64,000 nucleotides of DNA from Cyclobacteriaceae bacterium (GTDB lineage: Bacteria > Bacteroidota > Bacteroidia > Cytophagales > Cyclobacteriaceae), in the NCBI GenBank assembly GCA_028281285.1, contig JANQKF010000038.1, positions 1 through 64,000 of the forward strand, written 5' to 3'. Numbering within the stretch: the stretch's first letter is position 1; every line of letters starts with the position of its first letter. The position numbers and the translations under genes are program-made. Shown here piece after piece: positions 1 through 10,800 of the stretch. The notes under the pieces are model-generated. The model had not been told where the DNA came from. It saw nothing but the letters and a program-made list of their open reading frames with translations, and searched no databases.

Positions 1-685
1 AGAGCAGAGTGTCAGAACCAAGAAACATATTACACTTGACGAAATTGGAAGAAGATTAGCCGTAGGTAACTTCAAAGAATTGAACGTCATCGTAAAAGGT
101 GATGTGGATGGTTCAGTTGAAGCATTGTCCGACTCATTATTGAAACTTTCTACTGAAGAAGTTCAGGTGAATATAATTCACAAAGCGGTTGGGCAAATCT
201 CGGAATCTGACGTGTTACTTGCCACAGCTTCAGATGCAATTATTATCGGTTTCCAGGTTAGACCTTCAGGGGGAGCGAAGAGAATTGCTGAGAATGAGGA
301 AATCGAAATCAGACTTTATTCCATCATCTATGATGCCATCAATGAGATCAAAGATGCCATGGAAGGACTTCTGGAGCCAACAGAAAAAGAAGTTATCACT
401 GGTAATATTGAGGTTAGAGAGGTATTTAAAATTTCTAAAGTCGGTACTGTTGCCGGTTGTTACGTAACTGATGGAGTGGTGAAACGAAATAATCAAATTC
501 GTTTGATCAGAGATGGAATTGTAAGCTATACAGGAGACATCGGTCAATTGAAACGATTCAAGGATGACGTCAACGAAGTCAAATCCGGATATGAGTGTGG
601 ATTGAGCATTAAAGGCTTCAATGATATCAAGGTTGGCGATGTGATAGAAGGATTTGAGATTCAAGAAGTGAAAAGAACACTTTAA
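1..685 (+). CDS. infB: Translation initiation factor IF-2, C-terminal part (5' truncated by window)
   Basis: IF-2 is the GTPase that places initiator tRNA on the 30S subunit and promotes subunit joining. The frame is open from base 2 and the first visible residues ([27 protein letters not shown]) already belong to the family, so the gene begins upstream and an internal Met at base 80 is not the start. What is visible, about 227 residues, covers domain IV (beta barrel carrying the [15 protein letters not shown] segment) and the end of the domain III/linker; the GTP-binding G1-G5 motifs lie outside the window. The end, [16 protein letters not shown], is the usual IF-2 terminus. A strong intrinsic terminator follows about 20 bases after the stop. 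Identification is certain; only the 5' extent is unknown. Confidence 0.97.
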   Translation, partial: EQSVRTKKHITLDEIGRRLAVGNFKELNVIVKGDVDGSVEALSDSLLKLSTEEVQVNIIHKAVGQISESDVLLATASDAIIIGFQVRPSGGAKRIAENEEIEIRLYSIIYDAINEIKDAMEGLLEPTEKEVITGNIEVREVFKISKVGTVAGCYVTDGVVKRNNQIRLIRDGIVSYTGDIGQLKRFKDDVNEVKSGYECGLSIKGFNDIKVGDVIEGFEIQEVKRTL

Positions 686-704
686 GTGTTTAGAATATAG
701 CACC

Positions 705-734
705 AAAGCCATCTGAATTCAGATGGCTTTTTTT
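705..734 (+). terminator. Intrinsic terminator of infB
   Basis: A perfect 26-base palindrome (13-bp arms, 705-717 and 718-730) runs directly into a T tract ending at 734. It lies 20 bases after the infB stop. The minus-strand reading has only three Ts after the stem, so it serves the plus strand. Confidence 0.9.
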
Positions 735-908
735 ATGAAAACTCTAATTGTCATACTTCTTACAGCCAGCCTATTATTGACCATTATAGGTTTATACAGA
801 CCATGGTATGTGTTATGGTGGTTGAGCACCAAAAACAGAATGGCTGTTCTTAAATTCTATGGAGTTTTGACCTTGATTTTCCTGGCCTCGTTAATTGCCT
901 TTGGCTAA
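735..908 (+). CDS. Small two-helix membrane protein, unknown function
   Basis: 57 residues, starting MKTLIVILLTASLLL. Two hydrophobic segments (about residues 2-23 and 40-57) flank a short polar stretch with YRPWYVLWW and STKNRM, so a two-helix inner-membrane protein is predicted. A similar small protein with the GLYRPWYVLWW pattern is, to my memory, common in Bacteroidota, which supports a real gene. The ATG at 735 is preferred over an in-frame ATG at 723, which lies inside the infB terminator stem and would add only MAFF. The start sits right after the terminator T tract, so expression depends on read-through or a promoter I cannot see. The 3' end overlaps the convergent ggt gene by 18 bases. 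No function can be given. Confidence 0.6.
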   Translation: MKTLIVILLTASLLLTIIGLYRPWYVLWWLSTKNRMAVLKFYGVLTLIFLASLIAFG

Positions 909-2525
909 CCCTTCTCCTCTGGGATCGGCACTCCCCTCATAGCTCAATATCCTTCCTTCCGAATCGTACAAAATCTTTAAACCGTGTGCGTTACCGATTG
1001 CATTTGTCCTTCTTACATTGTGACCACGACCTCTCAATGAATTGAAGACCTCCTCAGAAATCCCATGTTCAACAGCAATTACGTCTGGCTCAATAAAGGT
1101 GATTTTTGGACTCGCAATGGCCTCTTCAATCGACATTTCATGCTGAATGAGATTAAGCACGATTTGAGGAACATTTTGTCCAATTGTATGTCCGCCCGGT
1201 GTGCCTAAAGCAGCCCATGGTTTACCTTCTTTCATAATGATTGTTGGACAATCGCCAGATAGCTTTCTCTGGCCTGGTATGGCATCCATGGGGTTACCCT
1301 TAGGTTCATAAGTACAATAGGCCAACGAATTATTCAACCAGATACCCGTGCCTTCTACCATGATTCTACTACCAAATAGATTTCCTAAAGTCTGAGTGGC
1401 ACTTACAATGTTGCCCCATTGATCGGCTACTACAAAATGCGTGGTATTCTTACTCTCGACCTCGTTTCCAGGTGGAACAAAGGTGCTTGATTGGTCCATA
1501 TTAATCACTTGGGCATTTTGCTTCAGGTGGGCATCAGATAGTAGCACCTCCAATGGTGGCGGCTTAATCTCTGGATCACCCGCATATTTAAGGCGACTCC
1601 AGAAAGCATGTTTTGTCACTTCGGCAAATGCATGCAGATAGTCGACACTATTGTGTTCGAACCCTTGAAAATTCTTCATCATGCCTAATCGAATCAATGA
1701 TGGGAATGCCGTAGCCGGAGGAGAGGCCGTATACACTTGGAATCCATTGTAATCGATGCTGACGGGTTTCCACCATTCGGCTTGATCATTTTTGAGGTCC
1801 TCGAATGACAAGAAGCCTTCCTCCACACCCATTTGATCATGGATAGCCTCACCAATTTCGCCTCGATAGAACACCTCTATTCCTTCAGTAGCTAATTTCT
1901 TGAAGGAAGTAGCCAAGTCGGATTGAATTAACATTTCCCCTGTATCCAATGGAACCCCATTGGCACCATAAAAACTCTTTGTATAATCTGAGAAATCGGG
2001 AAAAGCCCGTTCAATAAAGAATGCCAGTCGGCCAGAAATATCGAATCCCTTTTCAGCCAGATTAATTGCCGGAGTAAATAGTTCATTCCATTCTAATCTG
2101 CCATATTCCTCAGACATTGCAAACCAAGCATTTACATTGCCAGGGGTTGACACGGCTTTTGCTCCTCTCCTGTTTTCAAGGTAATTTGGAGTAGGAGCTC
2201 TCATAAGATCGGCATTGGTATTTATTGGAATTTTTCCACTGGAGTCCAGGTATCTCAATTCCTTTTTTTCAGCATCGTAAATCATAATTGTCCCATAGCC
2301 TCCCATACCGGACATCATGGGCTCTACCACATTTAGTGTAGACGCGATGGCCACTGCTGCATCAAACGCATTGCCGCCCCTACTCAGAATTTCCAAGCCC
2401 GCTTCTGTGGCAAGTGGATGAGCGGAACTAACCATCGATGGCCCCTTTGTTACTTCAGAGTTTGTCTGATTACAGGACGTCTGAATAAGAAGGAGGCAGA
2501 GTATAATGATAAACGCTCTAAGCAT
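891..2525 (-). CDS. ggt: Gamma-glutamyltransferase, predicted lipoprotein
   Basis: Gamma-glutamyltranspeptidase cleaves glutathione and other gamma-glutamyl compounds outside the cytoplasm. The 544-residue precursor (E. coli GGT has 580) has a hydrophobic signal ending in Cys18, followed by the family opening SSAHPLATEAGLEILSRGGN. Like all Ntn hydrolases of this family it should cut itself; the new N-terminus and nucleophile is Thr361 of the TTH motif (361-363), giving a small subunit of 184 residues. Further family marks are GSRIMVEGTGIWLNN and the glycine-rich loop LGTPGGHTIG. The Cys18 region (IQTSC) is a loose lipobox, so periplasmic release is also possible. Downstream it overlaps the convergent small membrane gene; upstream lies a 60-base gap to the methyltransferase gene. 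Whether it acts on glutathione or poly-glutamate products is not visible. Confidence 0.93.
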   Translation of the reverse strand: MLRAFIIILCLLLIQTSCNQTNSEVTKGPSMVSSAHPLATEAGLEILSRGGNAFDAAVAIASTLNVVEPMMSGMGGYGTIMIYDAEKKELRYLDSSGKIPINTNADLMRAPTPNYLENRRGAKAVSTPGNVNAWFAMSEEYGRLEWNELFTPAINLAEKGFDISGRLAFFIERAFPDFSDYTKSFYGANGVPLDTGEMLIQSDLATSFKKLATEGIEVFYRGEIGEAIHDQMGVEEGFLSFEDLKNDQAEWWKPVSIDYNGFQVYTASPPATAFPSLIRLGMMKNFQGFEHNSVDYLHAFAEVTKHAFWSRLKYAGDPEIKPPPLEVLLSDAHLKQNAQVINMDQSSTFVPPGNEVESKNTTHFVVADQWGNIVSATQTLGNLFGSRIMVEGTGIWLNNSLAYCTYEPKGNPMDAIPGQRKLSGDCPTIIMKEGKPWAALGTPGGHTIGQNVPQIVLNLIQHEMSIEEAIASPKITFIEPDVIAVEHGISEEVFNSLRGRGHNVRRTNAIGNAHGLKILYDSEGRILSYEGSADPRGEGLAKGN

Positions 2526-2585
2526 AGCCGAAAGATTGATTCATGGAATTTAGACAATAATGTCGAGGTCTGAAATTGAGAAACC

Positions 2586-3767
2586 TCAGATGCGCTCGCA
2601 CAGGAGCATCTTAGGACCTTCTTTATCTGTCGCAGCCAACACATAGGCCTTGCCACCTTCCTTTATTCCGGTTTTCTTTCTGATTTCCTCTACAGACATT
2701 GGAAAGTTACGAACACTAATATTCGCCTTCATCTCCGGAATCCGCTTCCTTAGTACTTTTTTATTCATTGTCAACTGATCGATCACTCGGAAAACACGAC
2801 CAGGAAATGAAGAATTCCTATGCTCGGCTGTATATAGGTGGGTATTTTTATGAAGCTTCTTCAAGCCAAATACCTTGGCGAGCAACTTAAATGCGCCTGC
2901 TTTCAATATTGACGCATTAGGTTCATATAGAAACTGAGAAGTTTTGGACAGTTCTGGTGTTGATGCTCGTTCTTGAATAAAATCAAATTCAAATTCCTCA
3001 GTCACATCACCCTTGAAGTTAATACAGCAAATCGCTGGGTTATCATTGGCAGAGTTGTCAATCTGAAATACCAACTCTTTGACTTCATTGTTGTCCGATA
3101 ACACATGCACTTTCGTTGCTCCACCCAAATCGTTGATGGCACCTGTTATATCTAGCAACGGGGAGGTCTTGATTAATAGGTTTCTTGTCTTTGCCAGTAA
3201 TCTTGGAAGTAGATTCAACAAGTCAGGTTCGCAATCTTTTAGCAAAATCAATTTCTTGTTTTCACTACTCCTTCTGGCCGGATCAAGGTAGATCAGGTCC
3301 ACTGATTCTGACAAAGAATCCAAAAAAGTCGAAGCTTGTTCATGATGAACCTGAATACCTAACCCCCCCAATGCTTTGAAGTTGTGTCGAGCCAGATTTA
3401 CCAAATAATCAGACCTCTCAACATAATGAGCATGGCGAAAGGAACTGGCAAGAAAATATGTATCCACGCCAAAACCTCCGGTAAGGTCGATCGTTGTATC
3501 GCCTTTTATAAGAGAGGCTTTGTATTGAGCTGTTCGTTGAGACGAACTTTGCTCCATGGAAATCCCGGAAGGATAGACAATTTGCCTGTTTTTGTAATAA
3601 AGAGGAAGCTTGGTCTTTGCTTTGCGTCTGGCCTGAATCTGTTCAACAATATCTTTAGCCGGCCATTCACGGTTTTTGCTGAGTTTAAGCATCAAATCGC
3701 CAGGATTCACAAACTCGTTGTCCCTGATGAATTGTTGAATTTCAGGCTGAAGTAACTTCTCAATCAA
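2586..3767 (-). CDS. THUMP-like domain class I SAM-dependent methyltransferase
   Basis: 393 residues. The N-terminal ~75 residues are helical and basic. A Rossmann methyltransferase core follows, with the SAM-binding loop DLTGGFGVD at 94-102 and the motif IV position occupied by LDPARR (161-166), as in the Bacteroidota family typified by PG_1098. The C-terminal ~130 residues match the ferredoxin-like plus THUMP-like tail of that family, suggesting an RNA substrate; this is inference. The start is TTG at 3767, overlapping the asd stop by four bases (TTGA), so translation is probably coupled to asd. No in-frame ATG lies close by; the next Met is residue 26. The pairing with asd has no obvious metabolic logic. 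Confidence 0.8.
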   Translation of the reverse strand: MIEKLLQPEIQQFIRDNEFVNPGDLMLKLSKNREWPAKDIVEQIQARRKAKTKLPLYYKNRQIVYPSGISMEQSSSQRTAQYKASLIKGDTTIDLTGGFGVDTYFLASSFRHAHYVERSDYLVNLARHNFKALGGLGIQVHHEQASTFLDSLSESVDLIYLDPARRSSENKKLILLKDCEPDLLNLLPRLLAKTRNLLIKTSPLLDITGAINDLGGATKVHVLSDNNEVKELVFQIDNSANDNPAICCINFKGDVTEEFEFDFIQERASTPELSKTSQFLYEPNASILKAGAFKLLAKVFGLKKLHKNTHLYTAEHRNSSFPGRVFRVIDQLTMNKKVLRKRIPEMKANISVRNFPMSVEEIRKKTGIKEGGKAYVLAATDKEGPKMLLCERI

Positions 3768-4756
3768 ACGAACTGTTTCTGTTTTACCAGGTATTCTGCA
3801 ATCTGGACAGCATTAGTCGCTGCACCTTTACGCAGATTGTCAGCAACTACCCACATATTCAGGGTTTTCGGCTGAGTTTCATCACGTCTCAATCTTCCGA
3901 CAAAGACTTCATCTTTCTTATGCGCATTAAGGGGCATTGGGTAAAGGTTGCCTTCGGGGTCGTCCTGAAGGATAACACCATCCGCTTCTTCCAATAAAGT
4001 ACGAACCTCATCCAGGTCAAACTCTTCGTGAAACTCCACATTCACAGCCTCCGAATGTCCTCCAACGGTCGGGATTCGAACGGTAGTGGCAGTAACCTGA
4101 ATGGACTCATCACCAAAGATTTTCTTGGTCTCGTTGACCATTTTCATCTCCTCTTTCGTGTAACCATTATCCATGAAGATGTCAATATGTGGCAATGCAT
4201 TCATATCGATTTTATGAGGATATGCCATTTCACCATCTATACCAGATCGTTCATTATTCATTTGATCCACCGCAGACTTTCCCGAGCCTGTCACTGATTG
4301 ATAAGTGGAGACAACAATTCTCTTCAAGCGATATCTCTCGTGAAGTGGTGCCAAAGCCACCACCATTTGGATTGTAGAGCAATTGGGGTTAGCAATTATT
4401 CGATCCTCAGCTTCCAGTTCCCCTGAGTTGATTTCAGGTACAATGAGTTTGTGGTCAGTATGCATCCTCCAGGCTGACGAATTATCGATTACAGCTGTTC
4501 CAACAGCCGCAAACTTAGGTGCCCATTCCAATGAGGTACTCCCTCCAGCGGAAAAGATTGCTACATCCGGTTTTTTCTCCACAGCTTCCTCCAGGCCAAT
4601 CACCTTATAATTCTTACCCTTATATTCGATGATATTCCCAATGGAACGCTCAGAAGCCACAAGAAATAGCGATTCAAACTCAAAATTTCGCTCTTCCAAT
4701 ACTTCCAGTATTTCTCCTCCAACGAGCCCTGTGGCTCCAACAACTGCTAGTTTCAT
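3764..4756 (-). CDS. asd: Aspartate-semialdehyde dehydrogenase
   Basis: Reduces aspartyl phosphate to aspartate semialdehyde with NADPH, the branch point to lysine/diaminopimelate, threonine and methionine. 330 residues, the normal length. The NADP-binding loop GATGLVGG is at 7-14. The nucleophile is Cys126 in ANPNCSTIQ, and the catalytic base is His234 in RIPTVGGHSEAVNVEF, with the substrate-binding Arg227. The C-terminal dimerisation segment with LNMWVVADNLRKGAA is present. It is the first gene of a two-gene unit with the methyltransferase (TTGA overlap) and is divergent from the giant surface-protein gene across a 101-base gap that must hold both promoters; I found no convincing promoter there. 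Confidence 0.97.
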   Translation of the reverse strand: MKLAVVGATGLVGGEILEVLEERNFEFESLFLVASERSIGNIIEYKGKNYKVIGLEEAVEKKPDVAIFSAGGSTSLEWAPKFAAVGTAVIDNSSAWRMHTDHKLIVPEINSGELEAEDRIIANPNCSTIQMVVALAPLHERYRLKRIVVSTYQSVTGSGKSAVDQMNNERSGIDGEMAYPHKIDMNALPHIDIFMDNGYTKEEMKMVNETKKIFGDESIQVTATTVRIPTVGGHSEAVNVEFHEEFDLDEVRTLLEEADGVILQDDPEGNLYPMPLNAHKKDEVFVGRLRRDETQPKTLNMWVVADNLRKGAATNAVQIAEYLVKQKQFV

Positions 4757-4857
4757 TTTCTTACCTTCAAATCATCCCTTTTTTCTTGAAAAATGTTACC
4801 AAAAAGGCGTGATATTTTCTTAATTTCGGTGATAGTCAACAGATTAAGGCTACCTCA

Positions 4858-7800
4858 ATGCGGTATTTCACCTTGATACTACTCACCTGCATTGCAAATA
4901 TAGCGCTTAGTCAGGTCTCTTCATTTCCATATTCGGAAAGTTTTGAGACAGCCTTCACCACAGGCACTGATGTAAGCTTTATAAGCAATTGGACTGGTAA
5001 CGAAGTTGCCACGACAAATCGCATATTCCAGAGTAGCGATCCCCGTACAGGTTCTTCGTCAATTAACATAATTCCAACCTCCACCTTTAGTGGTGAAGTC
5101 CTTATTTCATTGGACCTAACCGGAATCAACAATCCGAGAATTACCTTTTATGCATTTTCGAAAGAAAATGGTGGAGGATCATCAACTCGGCCGGTGTTGC
5201 TCTCTTTTTCCACATCCATTGACGGGGGAAACAATTTCATCGATGACACAAGTATCGGAGATGATACAACTTTCCCTAATGACAACACGACCACCTACAC
5301 TGAATACACCTACGACCTTCATGCTTCAGCCTCAGGAGCTTCAAATGTGGTAGTGAGGATTACTGCCGCGAGAGGTTCGGGGAGCGGATCAGCAGCAGAG
5401 CTGGTCATGGACGATTTCACAATTGATGAAGTCAATATCCCCCTGGATATTTCATCCACTACGGCCACTTCTAATACTACAGTCGTGGTAACATTTAATC
5501 AGGAAGTGACCCAGGTGACAGCCGAAAACACGAACAACTACGTAATTGACAATAGTATTTCAGTGTCAGGTGCTACCAGGACTGCCATTAACGAAGTGAC
5601 CCTGACTACTTCCACTATGGCCAACAACAATTATGAGTTGACAGTAAACAACGTTGAAGATGCAGCTACTACGACTCCCGCCTCAGATTTACGGTCTAAT
5701 TTCTCGTTTGTAGAACCTCTTTCCATAAGCAGCACAACTGTTATAGATGAAAACACATTGCAAGTCGATTTTAACCTGAACCTCGATGAGACCAGCGCTG
5801 AGACTACAGCCAACTATAACGTGAACAACAGTATTGGAAATCCCACAACAGCCGTACGCGATGTAACCAATAATAATCGGGTCACTCTAACATTTGCTAC
5901 TGCTCTGGGCGACAATAGCTATGAGTTAACTGTCAACAATGTTCAAGACGTGTCGACCTTGGCTACTGCTTCCAACCTAACAGATAACTTCAGCTATCTC
6001 CCTTTGGAGATTACATCAATTCAAACACTCTCCAACACACAAGTTGAAATCACATTTAACCAAAATGTAGAATCCACTTCAGTCAATACGGCCACAAACT
6101 ACTCCATGAATTTCAGTTACGGCAACCCCACATCAGCGGTTAGAGACGGTGGAAATGCAGCCATAGTCGTACTCACATTTTCCTCTTCGATGGTCAATAA
6201 CACCTATACGGTTACTATTGACAATGTTGAAAATACAAGTGGCAATGCAACCGCTTCTTCTCTTCAAAGCAATGTTACCCATAGTACGGCAACGTTGTCA
6301 CGCCAGATTGTAATTAACGAGATTTTTGCTGACCCCACGGGAAGTGCCCAACCCAATCCTCAGGTTTTACCTGGAAGTACTTCTGATGAATTCATTGAAC
6401 TCTACAATGCTTCCAATAATGCCATTGATATAGGGAACTTTGATATGGTCGGGGGAACTGTTGGAACATTTGTACTCCAACCCAACAGCTATGTTATTCT
6501 AACAGCAACGTCCAATGTCACGGACTTTCAGGGTTTTGGCGATGTAGTCGGGGTTACCTCATGGAATACGCTCACCAATTCCGGTGAGCAATTGATTTTG
6601 AGAGATAATCTTGGCAACCTGGTCGACAGCCTGACCTATGACCTTGATTGGTATAATGATGTAGCCAAATCAGATGGAGGTTGGACCATCGAGCAAATCA
6701 ATCCGGAATTGGTTTGTAGTGATGCCAACAATTGGTCTGCTTCCACCGATGTCAGGGGAGGAACGCCAGGATCTCAAAATTCAGTGTATGACACCACACC
6801 TGACACTTCCGGCCCGAACCTCATCAATGTCTTTCACAACAGTAGCACAGAAATAGTTGCTGTATTTGACGAGATCATGGATCAGGCTAGTCTTAATGGA
6901 GGAACTTATACACTAGATAATGGGATTACGGTGATCAATGCTGTGGCAAATACCCCGAGTTTAAGGTCGGTAACTTTGACTCTAAACCCAGCAATGACCT
7001 CCGGTACACTCTATCAACTTACAGTGAGTGGTGTGACCGATTGTGCTGGAAACAGCATTGACACCAATATTGATACCTATGTCTACGATGTGGAAGCCCC
7101 CGTACTTCAACGACTGGTTTTAAGAGACACACTGAACCTTGAAATGATCTTTGATGAGGAGATCGAACAAAGCCCGGCTGAAACAGAGTCGAACTATTCG
7201 ATTAACAATGGGATAGGGAATCCTTCGAGTGCATCAAAGAGTGGAACGGACAATGCAAGGGCCTTACTGACCTTCTCAAATCCTATGAGCGTAGGGAGTT
7301 CATATACATTAACTCATCAAAATATTGCAGACACTGTTGGTAATGCTACCTCAACGATTAATACAGGTTTTACTTTTGCAGATCAGATCGATACTGTAAT
7401 TGTCATTTCGAATCTATTACTGGATGTATATTTCGATGTCGCCCTGGACGAGGCAACTGCGGAGACATTATCCAATTACACTGTGGACGGTGGTATAGGC
7501 AACCCTAACAGCGCCTCACTTGACACAGGAAATGATCAGCTTGTTCATCTGGTATTCGATAACTCATTTGCTGAAAATTCGACACAAATCATCTCCTTTG
7601 ACGATATTCAAGACAGTGGTAACAACTTTATTCAATTATTCAACACCGGCTTCGTTTATGATACCGATGATCCTGATGTAGATTCTGTGATAGTGGTGGA
7701 CGACACTCATCTCAGAGCCTATTTTGATGAAGTTCTAGATCAGACCTCCGCGGAAGCCATTAACAATTATTCGGCAAATAATTCGCTTGGTAATCCATCC

Positions 7801-10800
7801 CTGGTCACTTTACAGTCCGACAGAACTTCTGTGGTCCTGGAATTCGCCACTGCCTTCGAACAAGAGGTCCAGAACACACTAACCCTTACCGGAGTAGAAG
7901 ATCCTTCAGGAAACGCCATTTCCACTAATCGTAACTTTGACTTTATTTACGATCGTTTGGCTCCAAGACTTGTCGGCATACAGGTGACAAGCCCCACCAC
8001 CATTCGCGTGGAATTCTCGGAAGAGGTCGAGCAATCTATTGCCGAGAATGTCAATAACTATTCCGTTGATAATGGTATTGGTAATCCGGTGTCGGCAGTT
8101 AGATCTACTGAAAACACCAATGTTGTGACTCTGACCTTCACCGACTTAGGTAACAATGCAGTCAATACTTTGACCATTTCAAATGTGTCAGATGTGTTTG
8201 AAAATGGTTTACCCGTAGATTTGACTGCTCAATTTGCCAGTAACACAGCAATTTTTGGATCTCTGAGCGTACTTACTGATACCACTTTAAGAATCCAGTT
8301 CAACAAGCTTCTTAATCAAACTTCCGCAGAGAATATCACCAACTATGGCTTTGACAATGGGATTGGTGTGAAATCCATTACCCAAGATGGAGGGGATGCG
8401 TCAATTGTGAACTTTCTACTAAACACCACACTCATTGAAGGAGTGAACTATCGCTTAGTTGCTCAAAATCTCAGGGATACCGATGGAAACACTTCTCAGG
8501 TAATTAGCTATGATTTTCAATATGATCCTCAAATCACTTCAATAAGTATTCTCACCCAAAATTCAATTCTGATTACGTTTGATGAAGATGTAGATGAGAC
8601 CACAGCTGAAACCACCACGAACTATTCCATAGATTCCGGAATAGGTAATCCGTTGACGGCTGTGAGGGACAATGTACAAAACAACGAGGTCACTTTATTT
8701 TTCACCAATGCCCTTACCGAGGGAACTGACTATATTCTGAGTGTTCAAAACGTTACGGACTCTTTTGGTGGGATAATTAGTGCCTCCACCAACAGTATAA
8801 ATTACGATGCCAGTGCTCCATTTGTGACTGCTATCAATTCAATATTCACGAATGAAATCGAAGTGGTATTCAACGAAATAGTTGATCAGTCCACTGCTCA
8901 AACTCTCAATCACTATTCATTAGATAATGGAATTGGTCAGCCAACCTCAGCAGTCAGGAATGTGAGCAATCCGAACACAGTTACACTACAATTTTCCACA
9001 GACCTGACAGATGGGCTCCTTTATGGATTAACCGTAGACCGTGTTGAAGACACACAAGGTAAGGCCATAGCGGCTGTGACTACCAACTTCACCTTTCAGG
9101 CACCATATAATCCGGCATTCCGCGAGTTGATAATAAACGAGGTGTATTTTGATACTGATCTGGAGTCGAGTGTACCCAATATTGAATATGTTGAGCTTTA
9201 CAATCGTAGTTCGAGCAATATTCAGCTTAGAGGATTGTCATTGGCTGATTCGCGTGACACGGCTACTTTCACTGATTTCACTCTGAATGCCGGAGAATAT
9301 ATCACACTCACCTCCCTGGCCGGTGAAAGCAGTTTTACGAGTTTTGGGAATGCTCTGGGAGTGTCAAATTTCCCGTCCCTCTCCAACACAGGAGAAACTT
9401 TATCCGTGCTAAGCAGAAGTAATGTGATCATAGACTCGTTGGCTTATGATCGTACCTTCTACAACGATAATACCAAAGAAAATGGTGGATTTAGTATCGA
9501 GCTGATTAACCCTGACAAAGCATGCTTCGATGTCGATAACTTTGGAGCTTCAACTGATGTAAGCGGAGGCACTCCAGGAACTCAAAATTCGATCCATGAT
9601 ATCACTCCAGACACAACAGATCCGATACTGACAAATTTGATCGCCTCGACTACTACCCTTCTGGAATTGACCTTCAACGAAGCGATGGACGTGAGTACAT
9701 TGGTACCGGGCAATTTTGGGTTACAGAATGGCGTAAATGTAAGCTCAATTACTATCAACGACTCCTTCGGAAAGAGTATTAGTCTGACGCTGGATTCAGA
9801 ATTTACCCGTGGAGCTGAAAGGACTCTAACACTCAATGGTGTTGCTGATTGCTCAGGGAATACCTTAAGCAATGATGAACACACCTTTTTGATCGGTGAA
9901 ACTCCTGGCCTGAATGATCTGCTCATCACTGAAATCATGGCTAGCCCGACTCCATCTAACGGGTTACCAGAGCGAGAATATATTGAGGTCTATAACAATA
10001 GCAGTAATATATTGGCGATTGGAGGATTGCAGCTTTCAGATGATAATGGCACGGTCACTCTGGGAGAATTCAATTTATATCCTCAGGCTTATTTGATCCT
10101 TACTTCAAATTCCGGACAGAGTGAATTGGCTTCCTATGGTGATGTCCTTGGCATCAATTCGTTTCCAACCTTTACTATTGATGATTTAGTAATCATCCGA
10201 GATGAGTCCAATAATTTGATATTCCAAGTCGACTATGATAGAAGTTATTATCAAGATGACACGAGAGATGATGGAGGTTATAGCATTGAGATGATCAATA
10301 CTCAGGCAAGTTGCTACGATGCCGCTAACTGGACTGCTTCTCTGAATGTCAATGGTGGAACTCCAGGAATACAAAACTCAGTTTATGACGTTACACCGGA
10401 CACAAGTGCTCCTTCCTTAGTAAGTCTTAGCATCATAAGTCAGACCCAATTACGGGCAACATTCAACGAGTCAATGGATGTCTCAAGTTTAGTAGCCGGA
10501 AACATGTCTTTCACCGGAAGTCTTGTCATTTCAAGCGTTGATATAGAAGATACTTTCGGAACTTCCATTTTAATCAATTTGAGCTCTGCTTTTAGCCGGG
10601 GTATTTCCTATACTTTGACTCTTTCCGGACTCGCAGACTGCTCAGGCAATGCCTTGGGCACCACAAATCAAAACTTCTATTTGGGTGATATTCCTGGATT
10701 CCAAGAAATCATTATCTCCGAAATCATGGCTGACCCCTCACCTACTCAAGGTTTGCCAGAAGTTGAGTATTTAGAATTGTATAATAACTCAAGTCGCATA

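Noticed and set aside
266..712. Long minus-strand open frame opposite infB
   Set aside because: It mirrors the codon pattern of infB, has no recognisable family and no start context; shadow of the real gene.
4757..4857. Promoter TAATTTCG (near 4820) for the giant surface gene
   Set aside because: One mismatch in the -7 element and no TTTG at 19-21 bases upstream; too weak to list.
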